This document shows, in pieces, positions 1 through 10,289 of a DNA stretch of 64,000 nucleotides. The position numbers and the translations under genes were made by a program. This DNA is from Janthinobacterium rivuli. Lineage in GTDB: Bacteria; Pseudomonadota; Gammaproteobacteria; Burkholderiales; Burkholderiaceae_D. Position 1 is the stretch's first letter; every line of letters starts with the position of its first letter. The notes beneath the pieces are model-generated. The model was given only the letters and a program-made list of their open reading frames with translations. It was not told the DNA's origin and did no database searches. The DNA lies in contig NZ_CP121464.1 in NCBI RefSeq assembly GCF_029690045.1, positions 4,712,001-4,776,000 of the forward strand. Direction: 5' to 3'.

Positions 1-220
1 CCAGATCGAACAAAATAAACAGGATTGCGACCAGATAGTAGCGCACATCAAATTTCATGCGCGCGTCTTCGAATGCTTCAAAGCCACATTCGTACGGGGA
101 GAGTTTTGCTGCGTCGGGCTTGTTAGGGCCTAACAGGCGCCCCAGGAGCTGGGGAGCGATACCGACACCAAGGCCGATAATAATGAACAGCAGGACGGGG
201 AAGTAATTTTCGAGGTTCAC
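1..220 (-). CDS. nuoA: NADH-quinone oxidoreductase subunit A (partial, 3' end outside window)
   Basis: Subunit A of respiratory complex I, a small inner-membrane protein of the proton-pumping arm. The visible 73 codons start at a GTG (218-220) and read [12 protein letters not shown], then a hydrophobic helix. A loop carries the family signature [20 protein letters not shown], followed by the start of helix 2 ([11 protein letters not shown]). The reading frame is cut by the window edge. No strong Shine-Dalgarno is visible, so the GTG is chosen by homology of the N-terminus. Upstream (221-336) there is only a leader with a 7-bp hairpin at 259-280. The position behind secG and tRNA-Leu is the usual betaproteobacterial nuo context. 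Confidence 0.93.
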   Translation of the reverse strand, partial: MNLENYFPVLLFIIIGLGVGIAPQLLGRLLGPNKPDAAKLSPYECGFEAFEDARMKFDVRYYLVAILFILFDL

Positions 221-336
221 GATTGATGAGCTTATATTGAACGATCGGTTAAATGAGGACGCTGCGATCATTTGCAGCGTATCTAACGCACGATCCCAAT
301 CAAAGCTAAGACCAGGATCGAACGACACATCCTCGT

Positions 337-390
337 AAAAAAAGCCAGCAACTTTGTACGAGCCATGGCTCGTGCGCCGTTGCTGGCTTC
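337..390 (-). terminator. Rho-independent terminator after tRNA-Leu
   Basis: On the minus strand an AGCCAGCAAC/GTTGCTGGCT stem closes a loop that itself contains a perfect 16-bp palindrome (358-373). A run of seven T follows. It lies just downstream of tRNA-Leu and upstream of nuoA, so it should end the tRNA transcript and keep it separate from nuo. Confidence 0.8.
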
Positions 391-397
391 TGATTTC

Positions 398-482
398 TGG
401 TGCCGACGACGAGACTCGAACTCGTACAGCTTGCGCCACTACCCCCTCAAGATAGCGTGTCTACCAATTTCACCACGTCGGC
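398..482 (-). tRNA. tRNA-Leu (anticodon GAG)
   Basis: An 85-nt class II tRNA read on the minus strand. The acceptor GCCGACG pairs with CGTCGGC, followed by discriminator A and an encoded CCA. The anticodon stem CTATC/GGTAG (one G-U pair) closes loop TTGAGGG, giving anticodon GAG for CUC/CUU leucine codons. A long variable arm and a T-arm with GTTCGAGTC are present. It sits between secG and nuoA, the common betaproteobacterial arrangement. Confidence 0.95.
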
Positions 483-673
483 GGTAAGGCCCGTATTCTA
501 CTCTGCTTTGCCGCTAAAGTTAATGCACAAATGCATCAAAACACAGATAAAAACGATAAATTTTTACATCTTCCAGCGCGTCACGATTTTTTCCTGCCGC
601 GCTGCTGAAACATTGAGCAATAATCTGCCCGTAATGAGAATTACTCTCGATGAGGTATCGAGCTGAACCAGAA

Positions 674-1075
674 TTACTTCGGAATCGCGCCGGCCGGGGT
701 GCTGGCAACCGGTGCCGCCGCTGCCGGAGCGCTGGCTGCCGGTGCCGCAGGCACCGTCGTCGGGATCGCGCCCGCGCCGGTGACCGGCACTGGCTTGACG
801 ACTTTATCCATCACGCCGCCGCCGACCGTCGTGGCGCGCTGATTCGCCATCAGCGACAGGGCCAGGGTGGCGCCGAAGAAGATCGCGGCGGCAACGCCCG
901 TCGATTTCGACATGAAGTTCGACGAACCCGTCGCACCGAACAGGCTGCCCGAGGCGCCCGAACCGAAGGCGGCGCCCATGTCGGCGCCCTTACCGTGCTG
1001 CAACAACACCAGCGCGATAATCGACAATGCCGAAATAACCTGTACTACCACTACCAGATTGAACATCATGTTCAT
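674..1075 (-). CDS. secG: Preprotein translocase subunit SecG
   Basis: SecG, the auxiliary inner-membrane subunit of the SecYEG translocon. The 133-aa product begins MNMMFNLVVVVQVISALSII (first membrane helix). It continues with the conserved cytoplasmic loop LLQHGKGADMGAAFGSGASG and a second helix near residues 57-78 (AAIFFGATLALSLMA). The last 45 residues are a Pro/Ala-rich tail, longer than in E. coli SecG but usual in betaproteobacteria. It lies 28 bp downstream of tpiA on the same strand, so the two are probably co-transcribed. Confidence 0.95.
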   Translation of the reverse strand: MNMMFNLVVVVQVISALSIIALVLLQHGKGADMGAAFGSGASGSLFGATGSSNFMSKSTGVAAAIFFGATLALSLMANQRATTVGGGVMDKVVKPVPVTGAGAIPTTVPAAPAASAPAAAAPVASTPAGAIPK

Positions 1076-1103
1076 TGCAATTCCATTCTTAGTTTAAAGT
1101 AAT

Positions 1104-1853
1104 TCAATCAGCGGCGTGAATAATCGCCAGGAAATCCGCCGCCTTCAATGCTGCTCCACCGATCAGACCGCCATCGATATCCGGCATCGCCATCAATTCT
1201 TTTGCGTTCTCCGGCTTCATGCTGCCGCCGTACAGGATTTGCACGCCGGTCGCTGCTACCGCATTCTTTGCCACCAGCTGGGCGCGCAATACCTGATGCA
1301 CGTCCTGCGCCATTTGCGGCGTGGCCGTCTTGCCCGTGCCGATGGCCCAGACTGGCTCATAGGCCAGCACCAGTTTCGCCACGTCGTCGGCGGAAATCGC
1401 CGCCAGCACGGCGCCCAGTTGCTGCGCCACCACGGCATTGGTCTGGCCCGCTTCGCGCTGCGCCAGGGTTTCGCCGATGCAGACGATAGGCGTGATGCCC
1501 GCCGCCAGCGCCGCAACCGTCTTGGCCGCCACCTGCGCATCGCTCTCGCCATGGTAGGCGCGGCGCTCGGAATGCCCGATCACCACATAGCCGCAGCCAA
1601 AATCCTGCAGCATGGCGGTCGAGATTTCTCCCGTGTAGGCGCCGCTGGCGTGCGCCGAGACATCCTGCGCACCCCAACCAAGGGCCGTGCCTGCCAATTG
1701 CGCCTGGCACTGCGCCAGATACGGCGCAGGCACACAGACGGCGCTGGCGGCGCCAGAGGCAGCCAGGCCAGCAACTATTTCAGACAATAACACCGCGTTC
1801 GAGGTGCGACTGCCGTTCATTTTCCAATTTCCGACGACGAGTTTGCGACGCAT
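1104..1853 (-). CDS. tpiA: Triosephosphate isomerase
   Basis: Cytosolic glycolytic enzyme interconverting dihydroxyacetone phosphate and glyceraldehyde 3-phosphate. The 249 residues match the family length. Visible signatures are the N-terminal substrate lysine in VVGNWKMNG, the catalytic His in VIGHSERR, the catalytic Glu in [13 protein letters not shown] (phosphate-gripping loop 6 adjoining), and the phosphate-binding YGGSMKPEN and [10 protein letters not shown] segments near the C-terminus. It is first in a tpiA-secG pair. The [14 protein letters not shown] start needs no re-choice. Confidence 0.98.
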   Translation of the reverse strand: MRRKLVVGNWKMNGSRTSNAVLLSEIVAGLAASGAASAVCVPAPYLAQCQAQLAGTALGWGAQDVSAHASGAYTGEISTAMLQDFGCGYVVIGHSERRAYHGESDAQVAAKTVAALAAGITPIVCIGETLAQREAGQTNAVVAQQLGAVLAAISADDVAKLVLAYEPVWAIGTGKTATPQMAQDVHQVLRAQLVAKNAVAATGVQILYGGSMKPENAKELMAMPDIDGGLIGGAALKAADFLAIIHAAD

Positions 1854-1925
1854 AGTAGCCTAAATTCTAATAACCCGTCATTCTAACTCCGGCACCGATG
1901 CCGGTCAAACAGGCAGTGCCCCGTT

Positions 1926-2906
1926 TCAAACAACTTGCAACATGATCTTGCCCACGTGCGTGCTCGCCTCCATCAAGGCATGCGCCTCGTTGGCTTTTTC
2001 CAACGGGAAAGTTTTATAGATCACGGGCTTGATCTTGCCCGCCTCGATCAGCGGCCAGACGGTCGTGCGCAAATGGTTCGCGATGGCCGCCTTGAAGGCC
2101 ACGGAACGGGGACGCAGGGTGGAACCCGTCACCGTCAGGCGGCGGCGCAGCAAGGTGCCCAGATCCAGCTCCGCCTTGGTGCCGCCCTGCACGGCGATCA
2201 GGCCGATGCGGCCGTCGTCGGCCAGGCAGCTGATCTCGCGCGGCAGGTAGTCGCCGCCCACCATGTCGAGGATGACATCGACGCCCTTGCCATCGGTCAA
2301 TTCCTTGACGACGGCGACGAAATCTTCCGTGCGGTAATTGATGCCCCGTTCGGCACCCAGCGCCTCGCAGGCGCGCGCCTTTTCGTCGCTGCCCGCCGTG
2401 GCGAAGACGCGATGCCCCAGGGCGGCCGCCAATTGAATGGCCGTCACGCCGATGCCGGACGTGCCGCCCTGCACCAATAACGTTTCACCATCGGCCAGCG
2501 CGCAGCGGTCGAAGACATTGCTCCAGACGGTAAAGAAATTTTCCGGCAGGGACGCACCTTCCATCGCCGTCAAACCTTGCGGCAGCGGCAGGCACTGGCC
2601 GGCGGGCGCGGCGCAGTATTCGGCATAGCCGCCACCCTGCACCAGCGCACAGACCAGGTCGCCTTTTTTGAATTCAGTGTTGCTGAAATCGCCATCGACG
2701 ACTTCTCCCGCCACTTCCAGGCCCGGCAAGTCGGAGGCGCCGGGTGGTGGCGCATATTTGCCCAGGCGTTGCAGCACGTCGGGACGGTTGATGCCGGCCG
2801 CGTGCACCTTGATCAGCAGCTCTCCGGCTTTGAAGGCGGGAACGGGAGACTCGACGATCTGCAAAACGTCGGCGGGACCTGGCTGGCTGATGGCAACTGC
2901 ACGCAT
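1926..2906 (-). CDS. NAD(P)H-quinone oxidoreductase, zeta-crystallin/PIG3 type
   Basis: A 326-aa zinc-independent medium-chain dehydrogenase/reductase. It begins MRAVAISQPGPADVLQI, has the GroES-like domain in the first half (AGINRPDVLQR, GLEVAGEV), and then the Rossmann domain with the nucleotide-binding VQGGTSGIGVTAIQLA near residue 145. No structural-zinc cysteine cluster is seen, in line with the quinone oxidoreductase subfamily. Likely role: NADPH-dependent reduction of quinones or enones. The physiological substrate cannot be read from sequence. It stands alone between tpiA and a Sel1-repeat gene. Confidence 0.88.
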   Translation of the reverse strand: MRAVAISQPGPADVLQIVESPVPAFKAGELLIKVHAAGINRPDVLQRLGKYAPPPGASDLPGLEVAGEVVDGDFSNTEFKKGDLVCALVQGGGYAEYCAAPAGQCLPLPQGLTAMEGASLPENFFTVWSNVFDRCALADGETLLVQGGTSGIGVTAIQLAAALGHRVFATAGSDEKARACEALGAERGINYRTEDFVAVVKELTDGKGVDVILDMVGGDYLPREISCLADDGRIGLIAVQGGTKAELDLGTLLRRRLTVTGSTLRPRSVAFKAAIANHLRTTVWPLIEAGKIKPVIYKTFPLEKANEAHALMEASTHVGKIMLQVV

Positions 2907-2976
2907 GGCGGGACTCTTTCAAGGGAAAACGGCGATTGTACGCCAAGCCGCCCTCCCCTGCAGACCACCGCCGCTC

Positions 2977-3585
2977 TTAACCGGCGCCCGTCTTCGACTG
3001 GCGCGGCAAGGGCGTGCCCGGCTTCCATTTCGCCGACAGGGCTTGCCCTTCCTCGACTTGCTCATGCGTCATCTTGCGCACCACGGCGGCGCGCTGGTCG
3101 GCCGCATTTGCGTTGCCATTCGCGGCCGCCAGGTTCCACAGCATGTAGGCGATGACGTTGTCCTGCTGCACGCCGCCCATGTGGTAGCGGTACATCAGGC
3201 CCAGCACCTGCTGCGCCTCGGCATGGTTCTGCTCGGCCGCCTTGCGGAACCAGCCGACGGCCTGTTTATGGTCCTGCAGCACGGCGTTGCCCGTGTAATA
3301 CATGGCGCCCACGACATACTGGGCATCGGCCTTGCCCTGCTCGGCCGCCTTGCGGTGCCAGAACATGGCTTGCTTGTAGTCCTGCGGCAAGCCCCGTCCC
3401 ATGTAATACATCAAGCCCAGCAAATGCTGGGCATCGGCGTTGCCGGTCTTGGCCAGCGGCAATATTTCCTTGTAGGCTAGCGCGTAATTCTTGTTGTTGT
3501 AGGCGCTGGCGCCTTCGGCGAAGCCAGCCCGCGCGGGTAGCTGTATCGTCAACAGCATGAGTAATGTAATGATCAGTTTTTTCAT
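2977..3585 (-). CDS. Sel1-repeat secreted protein
   Basis: A 202-aa protein with an N-terminal signal peptide (MKKLIITLLMLLTIQLPARA) and then three to four Sel1-like TPR repeats: ADAQHLLGLMYYMGRG, ADAQYVVGAMYYTGN, and AEAQQVLGLMYRYHMGG. Each is followed by a KQAxxWxRKAAEQ-type second helix. Such alpha-solenoids mediate protein-protein contacts in the periplasm. No enzyme motif is visible. The neighbours are not clearly related and no partner can be named. Confidence 0.8.
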   Translation of the reverse strand: MKKLIITLLMLLTIQLPARAGFAEGASAYNNKNYALAYKEILPLAKTGNADAQHLLGLMYYMGRGLPQDYKQAMFWHRKAAEQGKADAQYVVGAMYYTGNAVLQDHKQAVGWFRKAAEQNHAEAQQVLGLMYRYHMGGVQQDNVIAYMLWNLAAANGNANAADQRAAVVRKMTHEQVEEGQALSAKWKPGTPLPRQSKTGAG

Positions 3586-3647
3586 CGGAATGGGATGTGG
3601 TCTGACTACTTATTCTTGTCCTGCCAAAGGCCTGCGGCAGGATGCTT

Positions 3648-4409
3648 TTACTTCCAGCTGACTTTGCCCAGGCCCTCGACGCTGACATCGCGGTTGACCG
3701 GCTTGCCATACACCACCACCGAACCGAGTCCGCTCAAGTTCAGCTTGGCATTCGTATGGGCGTTCACCGTGGCGTTGCCGAGGCCGCTCAATTCCAGGTT
3801 GACGGCATCGGCTTCGAATTGCTGCGCATTCAGGCTGCCCAGGCCGCCAAGGCTGGCTTTCAGGATGCGCCCGCGTCCGCCCAGCACCACCGAGCCGGCG
3901 CCCTGCAAGTCCAGTTCGGCCCGCTCATTGTTGCCTATCCATATTTGCATGCTGCCCACGCCGCCCAGGCTGGCATTCAGCTTGCGGTAGTCGCCCACCA
4001 GCTTGATGCTGCCCGCCCCTTCCAGCGACAGGGTCAGTTCCTCGCCCTTGAAACCCGTGATGTCCGTGCTGCCGAAGCCTTCCGAACTGAGTTCGCGCAA
4101 GTTCGGCAGGACCAGGTCGGCGCGGATCGACGAGGGGCCGATCTTGAAGCCACGCACTTCCGTTTCGATGTGCAGGGTATCGCCGCTTTGCGCCGTGCTG
4201 ACATCGGCGATGTAGCGTTTGTCGGCCGTGATGCTCAAGGACGCCACGTTGCCCTGGCGAATGCGTACTTCCATCACACCATCGAGCTTGACGCGCACCA
4301 CGCGGGCGTCGACGTTGCGCATTTCCAGCAAGCGGGTCTCGGCGGCTGCGCCGCGCACCAGGCCCAACGTCGCCAGGAACAGCAGCGCCAGTTGCAGTGT
4401 CTTTTTCAT
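3648..4409 (-). CDS. Head GIN domain (DUF2807) secreted protein
   Basis: A 253-aa exported protein of the DUF2807 (putative auto-transporter adhesin, head GIN) family. The start at 4409 is chosen because a GAGGAT Shine-Dalgarno precedes it and it opens directly into a signal peptide (MKKTLQLALLFLATLG, cleavage after AAAE). A longer frame starting at 4514 lacks this. The mature part is a repetitive beta-helix with recurring Gly-x-Gly turns such as LEGAGSIKLVG, LGGVGSMQI, LQGAGSVVLGG, LGGLGSL, LSGLGNATV and LSGLGSVVVYG. The function is unknown; surface or periplasmic localisation is inferred. Confidence 0.85.
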   Translation of the reverse strand: MKKTLQLALLFLATLGLVRGAAAETRLLEMRNVDARVVRVKLDGVMEVRIRQGNVASLSITADKRYIADVSTAQSGDTLHIETEVRGFKIGPSSIRADLVLPNLRELSSEGFGSTDITGFKGEELTLSLEGAGSIKLVGDYRKLNASLGGVGSMQIWIGNNERAELDLQGAGSVVLGGRGRILKASLGGLGSLNAQQFEADAVNLELSGLGNATVNAHTNAKLNLSGLGSVVVYGKPVNRDVSVEGLGKVSWK

Positions 4410-4518
4410 GTAGAGCATCCTCGGTATCTTGTTTTTATGTGTCGCGGCACCCTCGTGGGGCTTGCGCGCATTGCCATTGGCTGCCACTGTAGCAGCAGCA
4501 AAAATTGCTGACAATCAA

Positions 4519-4728
4519 TTATGCGAAACGGGCTTTTTCGGTAGCGCTCAGGCGCTTGGCCTTGACCACCACCACGTGCATGGCAGCCCTGTCCGCTGGC
4601 GCGGCCAGGGTGGCCGTGGAACTGGCCACTTGCAGGGCCGGAGCGGCCGGGGCGGTGGCGTAGCAGCTGGCGCCGAGCAGGATGGCGGCGGCAACGGCGA
4701 TGACTTCCATGTTTTTAGCGACGTTCAT
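4519..4728 (-). CDS. Small secreted or membrane-anchored hypothetical protein
   Basis: A 69-aa product starting at 4728, preceded by a strong GAGGAGA ribosome site 6 nt upstream; a longer frame to 4845 has no such signal. MNVAKNMEVIAVAAAILLGA is a signal-like hydrophobic segment with a following Cys (GASCYAT), close to a lipobox but not a clean one. The rest is Ala-rich with a basic tail (VVVVKAKRLSATEKARFA). No family is recognised. Confidence 0.6.
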   Translation of the reverse strand: MNVAKNMEVIAVAAAILLGASCYATAPAAPALQVASSTATLAAPADRAAMHVVVVKAKRLSATEKARFA

Positions 4729-4881
4729 TTGAATCTCCTCGGGTGTCTGGCAGTGGGCTTGCGGTATGGTGTGACTATAGCCATACCGCCCCCGGCAGAC
4801 ACGCCGATTGCGACGAACTGCGCTTTTGGCAGGCTGGCCTGACAAAAACGCGGATGAACGCGCAGATCGCTACGAGTCTTC

Positions 4882-6834
4882 TTAAAACTCTTCCCACTCG
4901 TCGGCGCCGGACTTGGCCGCCTTGACAGGCTTGCTCGGCGACGGCGCGCGGACCGGCGCACGCGGCGCAAGGGCACGAACGGCTGGCGTCGCCTTGAGGC
5001 GCGTCACGGGCGCGGGCGCCACGGCGGGACCCGCATCGCCCAGGCGGAACATGCCGACGGCTTGCGCCAGGTCCACGGCCTGCTCCTGCAGGCTTTCCGC
5101 GGCGGCGGCCGCTTGCTCGACGAGGGCAGCGTTTTGCTGTGTCATGGTATCCATGTGCGTGACGGCCGTATTGATCTCGCCGATGCCGGCGCTCTGTTCG
5201 CGGCTGGCCACCGTGATCTCGCTCATGATGGTCGTCAATTGCTGCACCGACGCCACCACCTGATCCATGGTCTGGCCCGCTTCATCGACAAGGCGCCCGC
5301 CGGCATCCACTTTTTCCACCGAATCGCCGATCAGCTCCTTGATTTCCTTCGCCGCACCAGCGGAGCGTTGCGCCAGGTTGCGCACTTCGGACGCCACCAC
5401 GGCAAAGCCCCTGCCCTGCTCGCCTGCGCGCGCCGCCTCGACGGCCGCGTTCAAGGCCAGGATATTCGTCTGGAAGGCGATGCCGTCGATCACGCCGATG
5501 ATGTCGACGATCTTGCGCGAGCTTTCCTGGATGCCGGCCATGGTGCCCACCACTTGCTGCACCACCCGGCCGCCCTTGGCCGCAACTTCCGAGGCGGATA
5601 CGGCCAGCTCATTGGCCGCGTGCGCGTTTTCCGCATTCTGCTTGACGGTCGAGGTCAGCTCGTCCATCGAGCTTGCCGTTTCTTCCAGCGCGCCCGCCTG
5701 CGCTTCCGTGCGCGACGACAGGTCGGCATTACCGGCGGCAATGTCGGCCGACTCGCTGCGCACCAGGGTGCTGATGCTGCGGATCTGCACCAGTACGGTG
5801 GCAATCTTTTCAACGAACAAGTTAAACGCCTTGGCGATCTGCGCCAGTTCGTCCGAGCCTTCCGCGTCGAGGCGGCTGGTCAGGTCGCCGTCGCCCGTGG
5901 CGATCGCTTCCATCGCATCGCGCACCAGGCCCAGGCGGCGCAAGGCGCGCGCCACCAGCACGCTCAATACCGTGGCGGCCAGGGCCAGCACCAGCAAGGC
6001 CGTCAAGGCCGAGGCGCGCAGCATGGAGGTCAATGCTTGCGTCGCTTCTGCGCGGTCGAGCACGGTAGCCAGCAGCCAGTCGCTGCCCGGCACTTTACTT
6101 ACATGCAAGATGCCGTTACGGTCGCCCAGGCGAATGGCGGCGCCATCGCCGCTCTTTTCGATATCGGCCAGCGCCTGCGCGCTCAGGCCAGGGTCCAGCT
6201 CGGCCAGGGGCTTCAGGGTCAGCTTGCCGTCCGGGTGAGCGATGATCTTGCCGCCGCCATCGACGAGGAAAGCATAGCTGGACGCCGTCGGCTTGATCGA
6301 AGCGACATTTTGCACCACCGCATCCATCATCACGTCGGCCGCCATCACGCCCGTCACGCTGCCCTTGCCGCCCAGCGGCTCGGCAAACGTCACTACCAGT
6401 TTGCCCGTGCTGGCGCCGATGTAGGGCGCCGTGATGATGGGGCCGCCCACTTCGGACGCCAGCTTGTACCAGGGGCGCGCCGTGGGATCGTAGTCGGCGG
6501 CGCGCTTGCGTTCTTGCGAAAAGACGGCGTGCTTGTCGGCAAAGCCGATATACGCCATGTCGAAGGTGCCGGCCTGCTCGGCCGCCTTCAGGGCCGGCAG
6601 CGGGTCGGCCGCCGTGGCGCCCTGCTTGAGCGAGCCCACGACGGCTTGCTTGGAGCGCAGCCATTCGGCGATGGCTTGCGCGTGGCTGTGCGACAACTGC
6701 AGCATCTGCGTGTCGAGCGCGGCCAGGGTGCTGGAGCGCGTGGTGAAGAAATTGGCGATGGCGACGGCCAGCATGGCCAGCACGACGATGGAAACGGCGA
6801 TGGCGATCAGCCGCGCCTTAAGGGAGGACAACAT
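4882..6834 (-). CDS. Methyl-accepting chemotaxis protein (Cache sensor)
   Basis: A 650-aa transmembrane chemoreceptor. TM1 is at about residues 8-30. The periplasmic region contains a Cache-type sensor ([38 protein letters not shown]), typical of small-ligand binding. TM2 is near 270-290, followed by a HAMP domain and the signalling hairpin with the invariant tip ([20 protein letters not shown]). The C-terminus is DEWEEF, a CheR/CheB-docking pentapeptide type. The start at 6834 begins [18 protein letters not shown]; the longer frame to 6909 adds a non-membrane leader. The chemoreceptor at 47410-49173 has the same tail. Confidence 0.93.
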   Translation of the reverse strand: MLSSLKARLIAIAVSIVVLAMLAVAIANFFTTRSSTLAALDTQMLQLSHSHAQAIAEWLRSKQAVVGSLKQGATAADPLPALKAAEQAGTFDMAYIGFADKHAVFSQERKRAADYDPTARPWYKLASEVGGPIITAPYIGASTGKLVVTFAEPLGGKGSVTGVMAADVMMDAVVQNVASIKPTASSYAFLVDGGGKIIAHPDGKLTLKPLAELDPGLSAQALADIEKSGDGAAIRLGDRNGILHVSKVPGSDWLLATVLDRAEATQALTSMLRASALTALLVLALAATVLSVLVARALRRLGLVRDAMEAIATGDGDLTSRLDAEGSDELAQIAKAFNLFVEKIATVLVQIRSISTLVRSESADIAAGNADLSSRTEAQAGALEETASSMDELTSTVKQNAENAHAANELAVSASEVAAKGGRVVQQVVGTMAGIQESSRKIVDIIGVIDGIAFQTNILALNAAVEAARAGEQGRGFAVVASEVRNLAQRSAGAAKEIKELIGDSVEKVDAGGRLVDEAGQTMDQVVASVQQLTTIMSEITVASREQSAGIGEINTAVTHMDTMTQQNAALVEQAAAAAESLQEQAVDLAQAVGMFRLGDAGPAVAPAPVTRLKATPAVRALAPRAPVRAPSPSKPVKAAKSGADEWEEF

Positions 6835-6956
6835 GGTGCATCCAATAAAAAAAGGGGAAATCGGGAGGGATGCACCATGGTCGGGGAATAAGATTTTGTC
6901 GTCAAGCAATACTGACAGTCAATTACCCATAAACAACAATTGATACCATATATAAA

Positions 6957-7256
6957 TCAAGTCTCGCCGCGCAGCTTGCGCAGGGCCGGCGAGTCGCCAC
7001 CCGTCGCCTCGATGCGGAAGCGGGCAAATGCCTGCTCCAGCTCGGGATAGCGGCGCAGACTGCCTTCGTTAAAGTAGCGCCCGCCGGGGATATCGCCCCA
7101 CGGCAGCGGCGCGCTCAAGGCCCCGCTGCCTGCCAGGGCCAGCAGCGGCTCGAGCGCGCTGCGCAGGTCGGCCACTTCCGTATCGGCGCCCGCCAGGCGC
7201 CCCAGCACTTGCTCCAGCTCGGCGGCGCGGGCTTGCAGGCTCTGTTGATCCATCAT
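6957..7256 (-). CDS. Hypothetical protein, 99 aa
   Basis: No family is recognised. It is a small acidic, Leu/Ala-rich protein with a probable N-terminal helix or coiled coil (MMDQQSLQARAAELEQVLGR) and a C-terminal part with PLPWGDIPGGRYFNEGSLRR. It has no signal peptide. Its start lies 6 bp after the stop of the secreted protein at 7263-7958, so the two form a likely operon. Confidence 0.55.
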   Translation of the reverse strand: MMDQQSLQARAAELEQVLGRLAGADTEVADLRSALEPLLALAGSGALSAPLPWGDIPGGRYFNEGSLRRYPELEQAFARFRIEATGGDSPALRKLRGET

Positions 7257-7262
7257 CGCTCC

Positions 7263-7958
7263 TCAATTCTTGATCGTACCGATCAGCACAGGGGCCGACC
7301 ACAAGCTGCGGTTGGGTAATAAATACTGCTGCGCCCCACCCTTGCGCCGCACCAGCCCGCCCAGCTCTTGCGTCGGCGCCACCTGACTGACAAACACGTT
7401 GACGGTGCCCTTGGGCATGATCTGATACACATCATACAGCGGCGCCTCGCTCTTCAAGGGCAAGCCGAAACAGTCGGCCAGGGTGGCGCAGCGGCTAGAT
7501 GCCAGCTGCAATTGCGCGCTGGTGGTGAAATACGGCGAGTATGGCGACACATTCTGGCCATGCGGCACGATTTTGACGAGCGCGGCCGACATGGCTTGCA
7601 CATCGGGCAAGGTGCTGCCGGAAGCGAGCTGCTCGACCGCGCGCGCATAAATCGTCTCGGCCGGCGCGGCGGGATCGGCGGTGCGCAGCTCGCGCAGGAA
7701 TTGCTGCCCTGGCCCACTATCGAGATAGAGATCGATGGCTGCGCGCTGCAAGCCCGCCGTCTTGAAGGTGCTGAGGTCATTGATTTCGCGCGCATGCACG
7801 GCGCGCAAGGCGTCGATATCTTGCGCCGGCATGGCCGCGGACGCGGCTGCGATGGGGATGGGCAGCGGCACCGGCGTCGGTGCGTTGTCCAGCTGCGCCC
7901 AGGCACCGGGCGATACGGCAAGCAGAAAGGCGGCGGCCAGCCCGCGGAATGTGCGCAT
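7263..7958 (-). CDS. Secreted hypothetical protein, 231 aa
   Basis: Signal peptide MRTFRGLAAAFLLAVSPGAWA with cleavage before QLDN. The mature protein has two cysteines in SSRCATLADCFGLP, probably a disulfide. No catalytic motif was identified. It is followed at once by the 99-aa gene at 6957-7256. The helix-rich first half (IDALRAVHAREINDLSTF) and the C-terminal LPNRSLWSAPVLIGTIKN give no clear family. Confidence 0.65.
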   Translation of the reverse strand: MRTFRGLAAAFLLAVSPGAWAQLDNAPTPVPLPIPIAAASAAMPAQDIDALRAVHAREINDLSTFKTAGLQRAAIDLYLDSGPGQQFLRELRTADPAAPAETIYARAVEQLASGSTLPDVQAMSAALVKIVPHGQNVSPYSPYFTTSAQLQLASSRCATLADCFGLPLKSEAPLYDVYQIMPKGTVNVFVSQVAPTQELGGLVRRKGGAQQYLLPNRSLWSAPVLIGTIKN

Positions 7959-8094
7959 GCTGCTTCTCCTTGGAAGACTCGTTCAGGGGAATATCCCCTC
8001 CCGAATCTACAAGGCGCGGCGGCGGCCGATACGCGCTGGATCAAGGCAGATGCACACGCCGGCATCCACCTTCGATACAGCGCAAACAAGGCGC

Positions 8095-8130
8095 AAAAAA
8101 ACCGCCAGGGCTTGCGCGCTGGCGGTTTTG
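8095..8130 (-). terminator. Rho-independent terminator of pnp
   Basis: On the minus strand AACCGCCAG/CTGGCGGTT forms a strong stem with loop CGCGCAAGCC, followed by a run of seven T. It is about 45 bp after the pnp stop. Confidence 0.88.
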
Positions 8131-8171
8131 ATCATGCGGCCGAGGCCGCAGTCAGGCGAATCTGAAGGAAA

Positions 8172-10289
8172 TTAAGCGGCTGGCGCTTCGTTGCCTTCAG
8201 CAGCTTTCATCGACAGTTTCAGGCGGCCGCGGTCGTCCGTTTCCAGAACTTTTACACGCACCAGCTGGCCTTCTTTCAGGTAGTCGGCCACGGCGTTGAC
8301 GCGCTCGTTGGCGATCTGCGAGATGTGCAGCAAGCCGTCTTTGCCTGGCATGACTTGCACGATGGCGCCGAAGTCCAGCAGTTTCAGCACGGTGCCTTCG
8401 TAGGTCTTGCCCACTTCTACGGAAGCGGTCAGTTCTTCGATGCGGCGCTTGGCTTCCTGGCCGGCAGCAGCGTCAACGGAAGCGATGGTGACCACGCCTT
8501 CGTCGCTGATGTCGATCTGGGTGCCCGTCTCTTCGGTCAGCGCGCGAATCACGGCGCCGCCCTTGCCGATCACGTCACGGATTTTTTCCGGGTTGATCTT
8601 GATGGTGATCAGACGCGGTGCGAAATCGGACAGTTCGGTTTTGACGTGCGGCATGGCTTTTTGCATTTCGCCCAGAATGTGCTCGCGGCCTTCCTTGGCT
8701 TGCGCCAGTGCCACTTGCATGATTTCCTTGGTGATGCCCATGATCTTGATGTCCATCTGCAGCGCCGTGATACCGTTGCGGGTACCGGCTACCTTGAAGT
8801 CCATGTCGCCCAGGTGATCTTCGTCGCCCAGGATGTCGGACAGCACGGCAAACTTGCCGCCTTCCTTGATCAGGCCCATGGCGATACCGGCCACGTGTTC
8901 TTTCATCGGCACGCCGGCGTCCATCAGTGCCAGGCAGCCGCCGCACACCGATGCCATCGACGAGGAACCGTTCGATTCCGTGATTTCCGATACCAGGCGC
9001 ACCGAGTAGCTGAACTCTTCAGCTGCCGGCAGGGCGGCGATCAGCGCGCGCTTGGCCAGGCGGCCATGGCCGATTTCGCGGCGTTTTGGCGTACCGACAC
9101 GGCCCGTTTCGCCGGTGGCGAACGGAGGCATGTTGTAATGCAGCATGAACGAATCGGTGAACTCGCCCATCAGCGCATCGATCTTCTGGCTGTCGCGGGC
9201 GGTGCCCAACGTTGCCACGACCAGCGCTTGCGTTTCGCCGCGCGTGAACAGGGCCGAACCGTGGGTGCGTGGCAGCACGCTGGTGCGGATCGAGATCGGA
9301 CGCACGGTGCGCGTGTCGCGGCCGTCGATACGTGGCTCGCCGTCCAGGATTTGCGTACGCACGATTTTCGCTTCGATGTCGAACAGGATGTTGTTCACTT
9401 CCGCGCTGTCGATCGATGCGCCGCCGGCGGCAGCCGCTTCGGCCGACAGGTCGGCGATCACTTCCGACGTCGCTGCTTTCAGCTTGGCCGTACGCTCTTG
9501 CTTGTCCTTGGTTTGATACGCGTCATTGATCTTGGTGTTGGCGAAATGCGCGACGCGGGCGATCAGTGCTTCGTTTTTCGGCGCAGGCGCCCATTCCACT
9601 TCCGGCTTGCCGCCGTCACGCACCAGGTCGTGAATCGCGTCGATGACGACTTTCATCTGGTCGTGGCCGAAGACCACGGCGCCCAGCATGATTTCTTCGG
9701 ACAGCTGTTTCGCTTCCGATTCGACCATCAGCACGGCCGTTTCGGTACCGGCGACAACCAGGTCCATTTCCGACGTTTTCAGTTGCTGGACGGTCGGGTT
9801 CAGGATGTACTGGCCATTCGCGTAACCGACGCGCGCGGCGCCGATAGGACCGTTGAAAGGCACGCCCGATACGCACAGGGCGGCCGATGCGCCGATCATG
9901 GCGGCGATGTCCGGATCGATTTCAGGGTTGACCGACAACACGTGAATGATGACTTGCACTTCATTCAGGTAGCCTTCCGGGAACAGCGGACGGATAGGAC
10001 GGTCGATCAGACGGGATGTCAGTGTTTCTTTTTCGGAAGGACGGCCTTCGCGCTTGAAAAAACCGCCCGGGATTTTACCGGCAGCATAGGTTTTCTCAAC
10101 ATAATCAACCGTCAAAGGGAAGAAATCCTGGCCTGGCTTGGCATCTTTGCGTGCCACCACCGTTGCCAGAACGACGGTATCTTCGATCGACACCAGCACT
10201 GCGCCGGATGCCTGACGTGCGATTTCGCCGGTTTCCAGGGTCACTTGGTGTTGACCGTACTGGAAGGTTTTCGTAACTTTGTTAAACAT
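8172..10289 (-). CDS. pnp: Polyribonucleotide nucleotidyltransferase (PNPase)
   Basis: A 705-aa 3'-5' phosphorolytic exoribonuclease and degradosome component. Two RNase PH domains are present: the first opens with [20 protein letters not shown], the second has [20 protein letters not shown] and the catalytic-core [14 protein letters not shown] domain ([20 protein letters not shown]) and an S1 domain ([20 protein letters not shown]) follow at the C-terminus. It lies downstream of rpsO in the usual rpsO-pnp order, with a terminator-like hairpin between them (10449-10483). Confidence 0.98.
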   Translation of the reverse strand: MFNKVTKTFQYGQHQVTLETGEIARQASGAVLVSIEDTVVLATVVARKDAKPGQDFFPLTVDYVEKTYAAGKIPGGFFKREGRPSEKETLTSRLIDRPIRPLFPEGYLNEVQVIIHVLSVNPEIDPDIAAMIGASAALCVSGVPFNGPIGAARVGYANGQYILNPTVQQLKTSEMDLVVAGTETAVLMVESEAKQLSEEIMLGAVVFGHDQMKVVIDAIHDLVRDGGKPEVEWAPAPKNEALIARVAHFANTKINDAYQTKDKQERTAKLKAATSEVIADLSAEAAAAGGASIDSAEVNNILFDIEAKIVRTQILDGEPRIDGRDTRTVRPISIRTSVLPRTHGSALFTRGETQALVVATLGTARDSQKIDALMGEFTDSFMLHYNMPPFATGETGRVGTPKRREIGHGRLAKRALIAALPAAEEFSYSVRLVSEITESNGSSSMASVCGGCLALMDAGVPMKEHVAGIAMGLIKEGGKFAVLSDILGDEDHLGDMDFKVAGTRNGITALQMDIKIMGITKEIMQVALAQAKEGREHILGEMQKAMPHVKTELSDFAPRLITIKINPEKIRDVIGKGGAVIRALTEETGTQIDISDEGVVTIASVDAAAGQEAKRRIEELTASVEVGKTYEGTVLKLLDFGAIVQVMPGKDGLLHISQIANERVNAVADYLKEGQLVRVKVLETDDRGRLKLSMKAAEGNEAPAA

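Noticed and set aside
5062..6891. 609-codon open frame on the plus strand
   Set aside because: It is exactly antisense to the chemoreceptor gene and encodes a His/Arg/Gly-rich product typical of GC-rich shadow frames.
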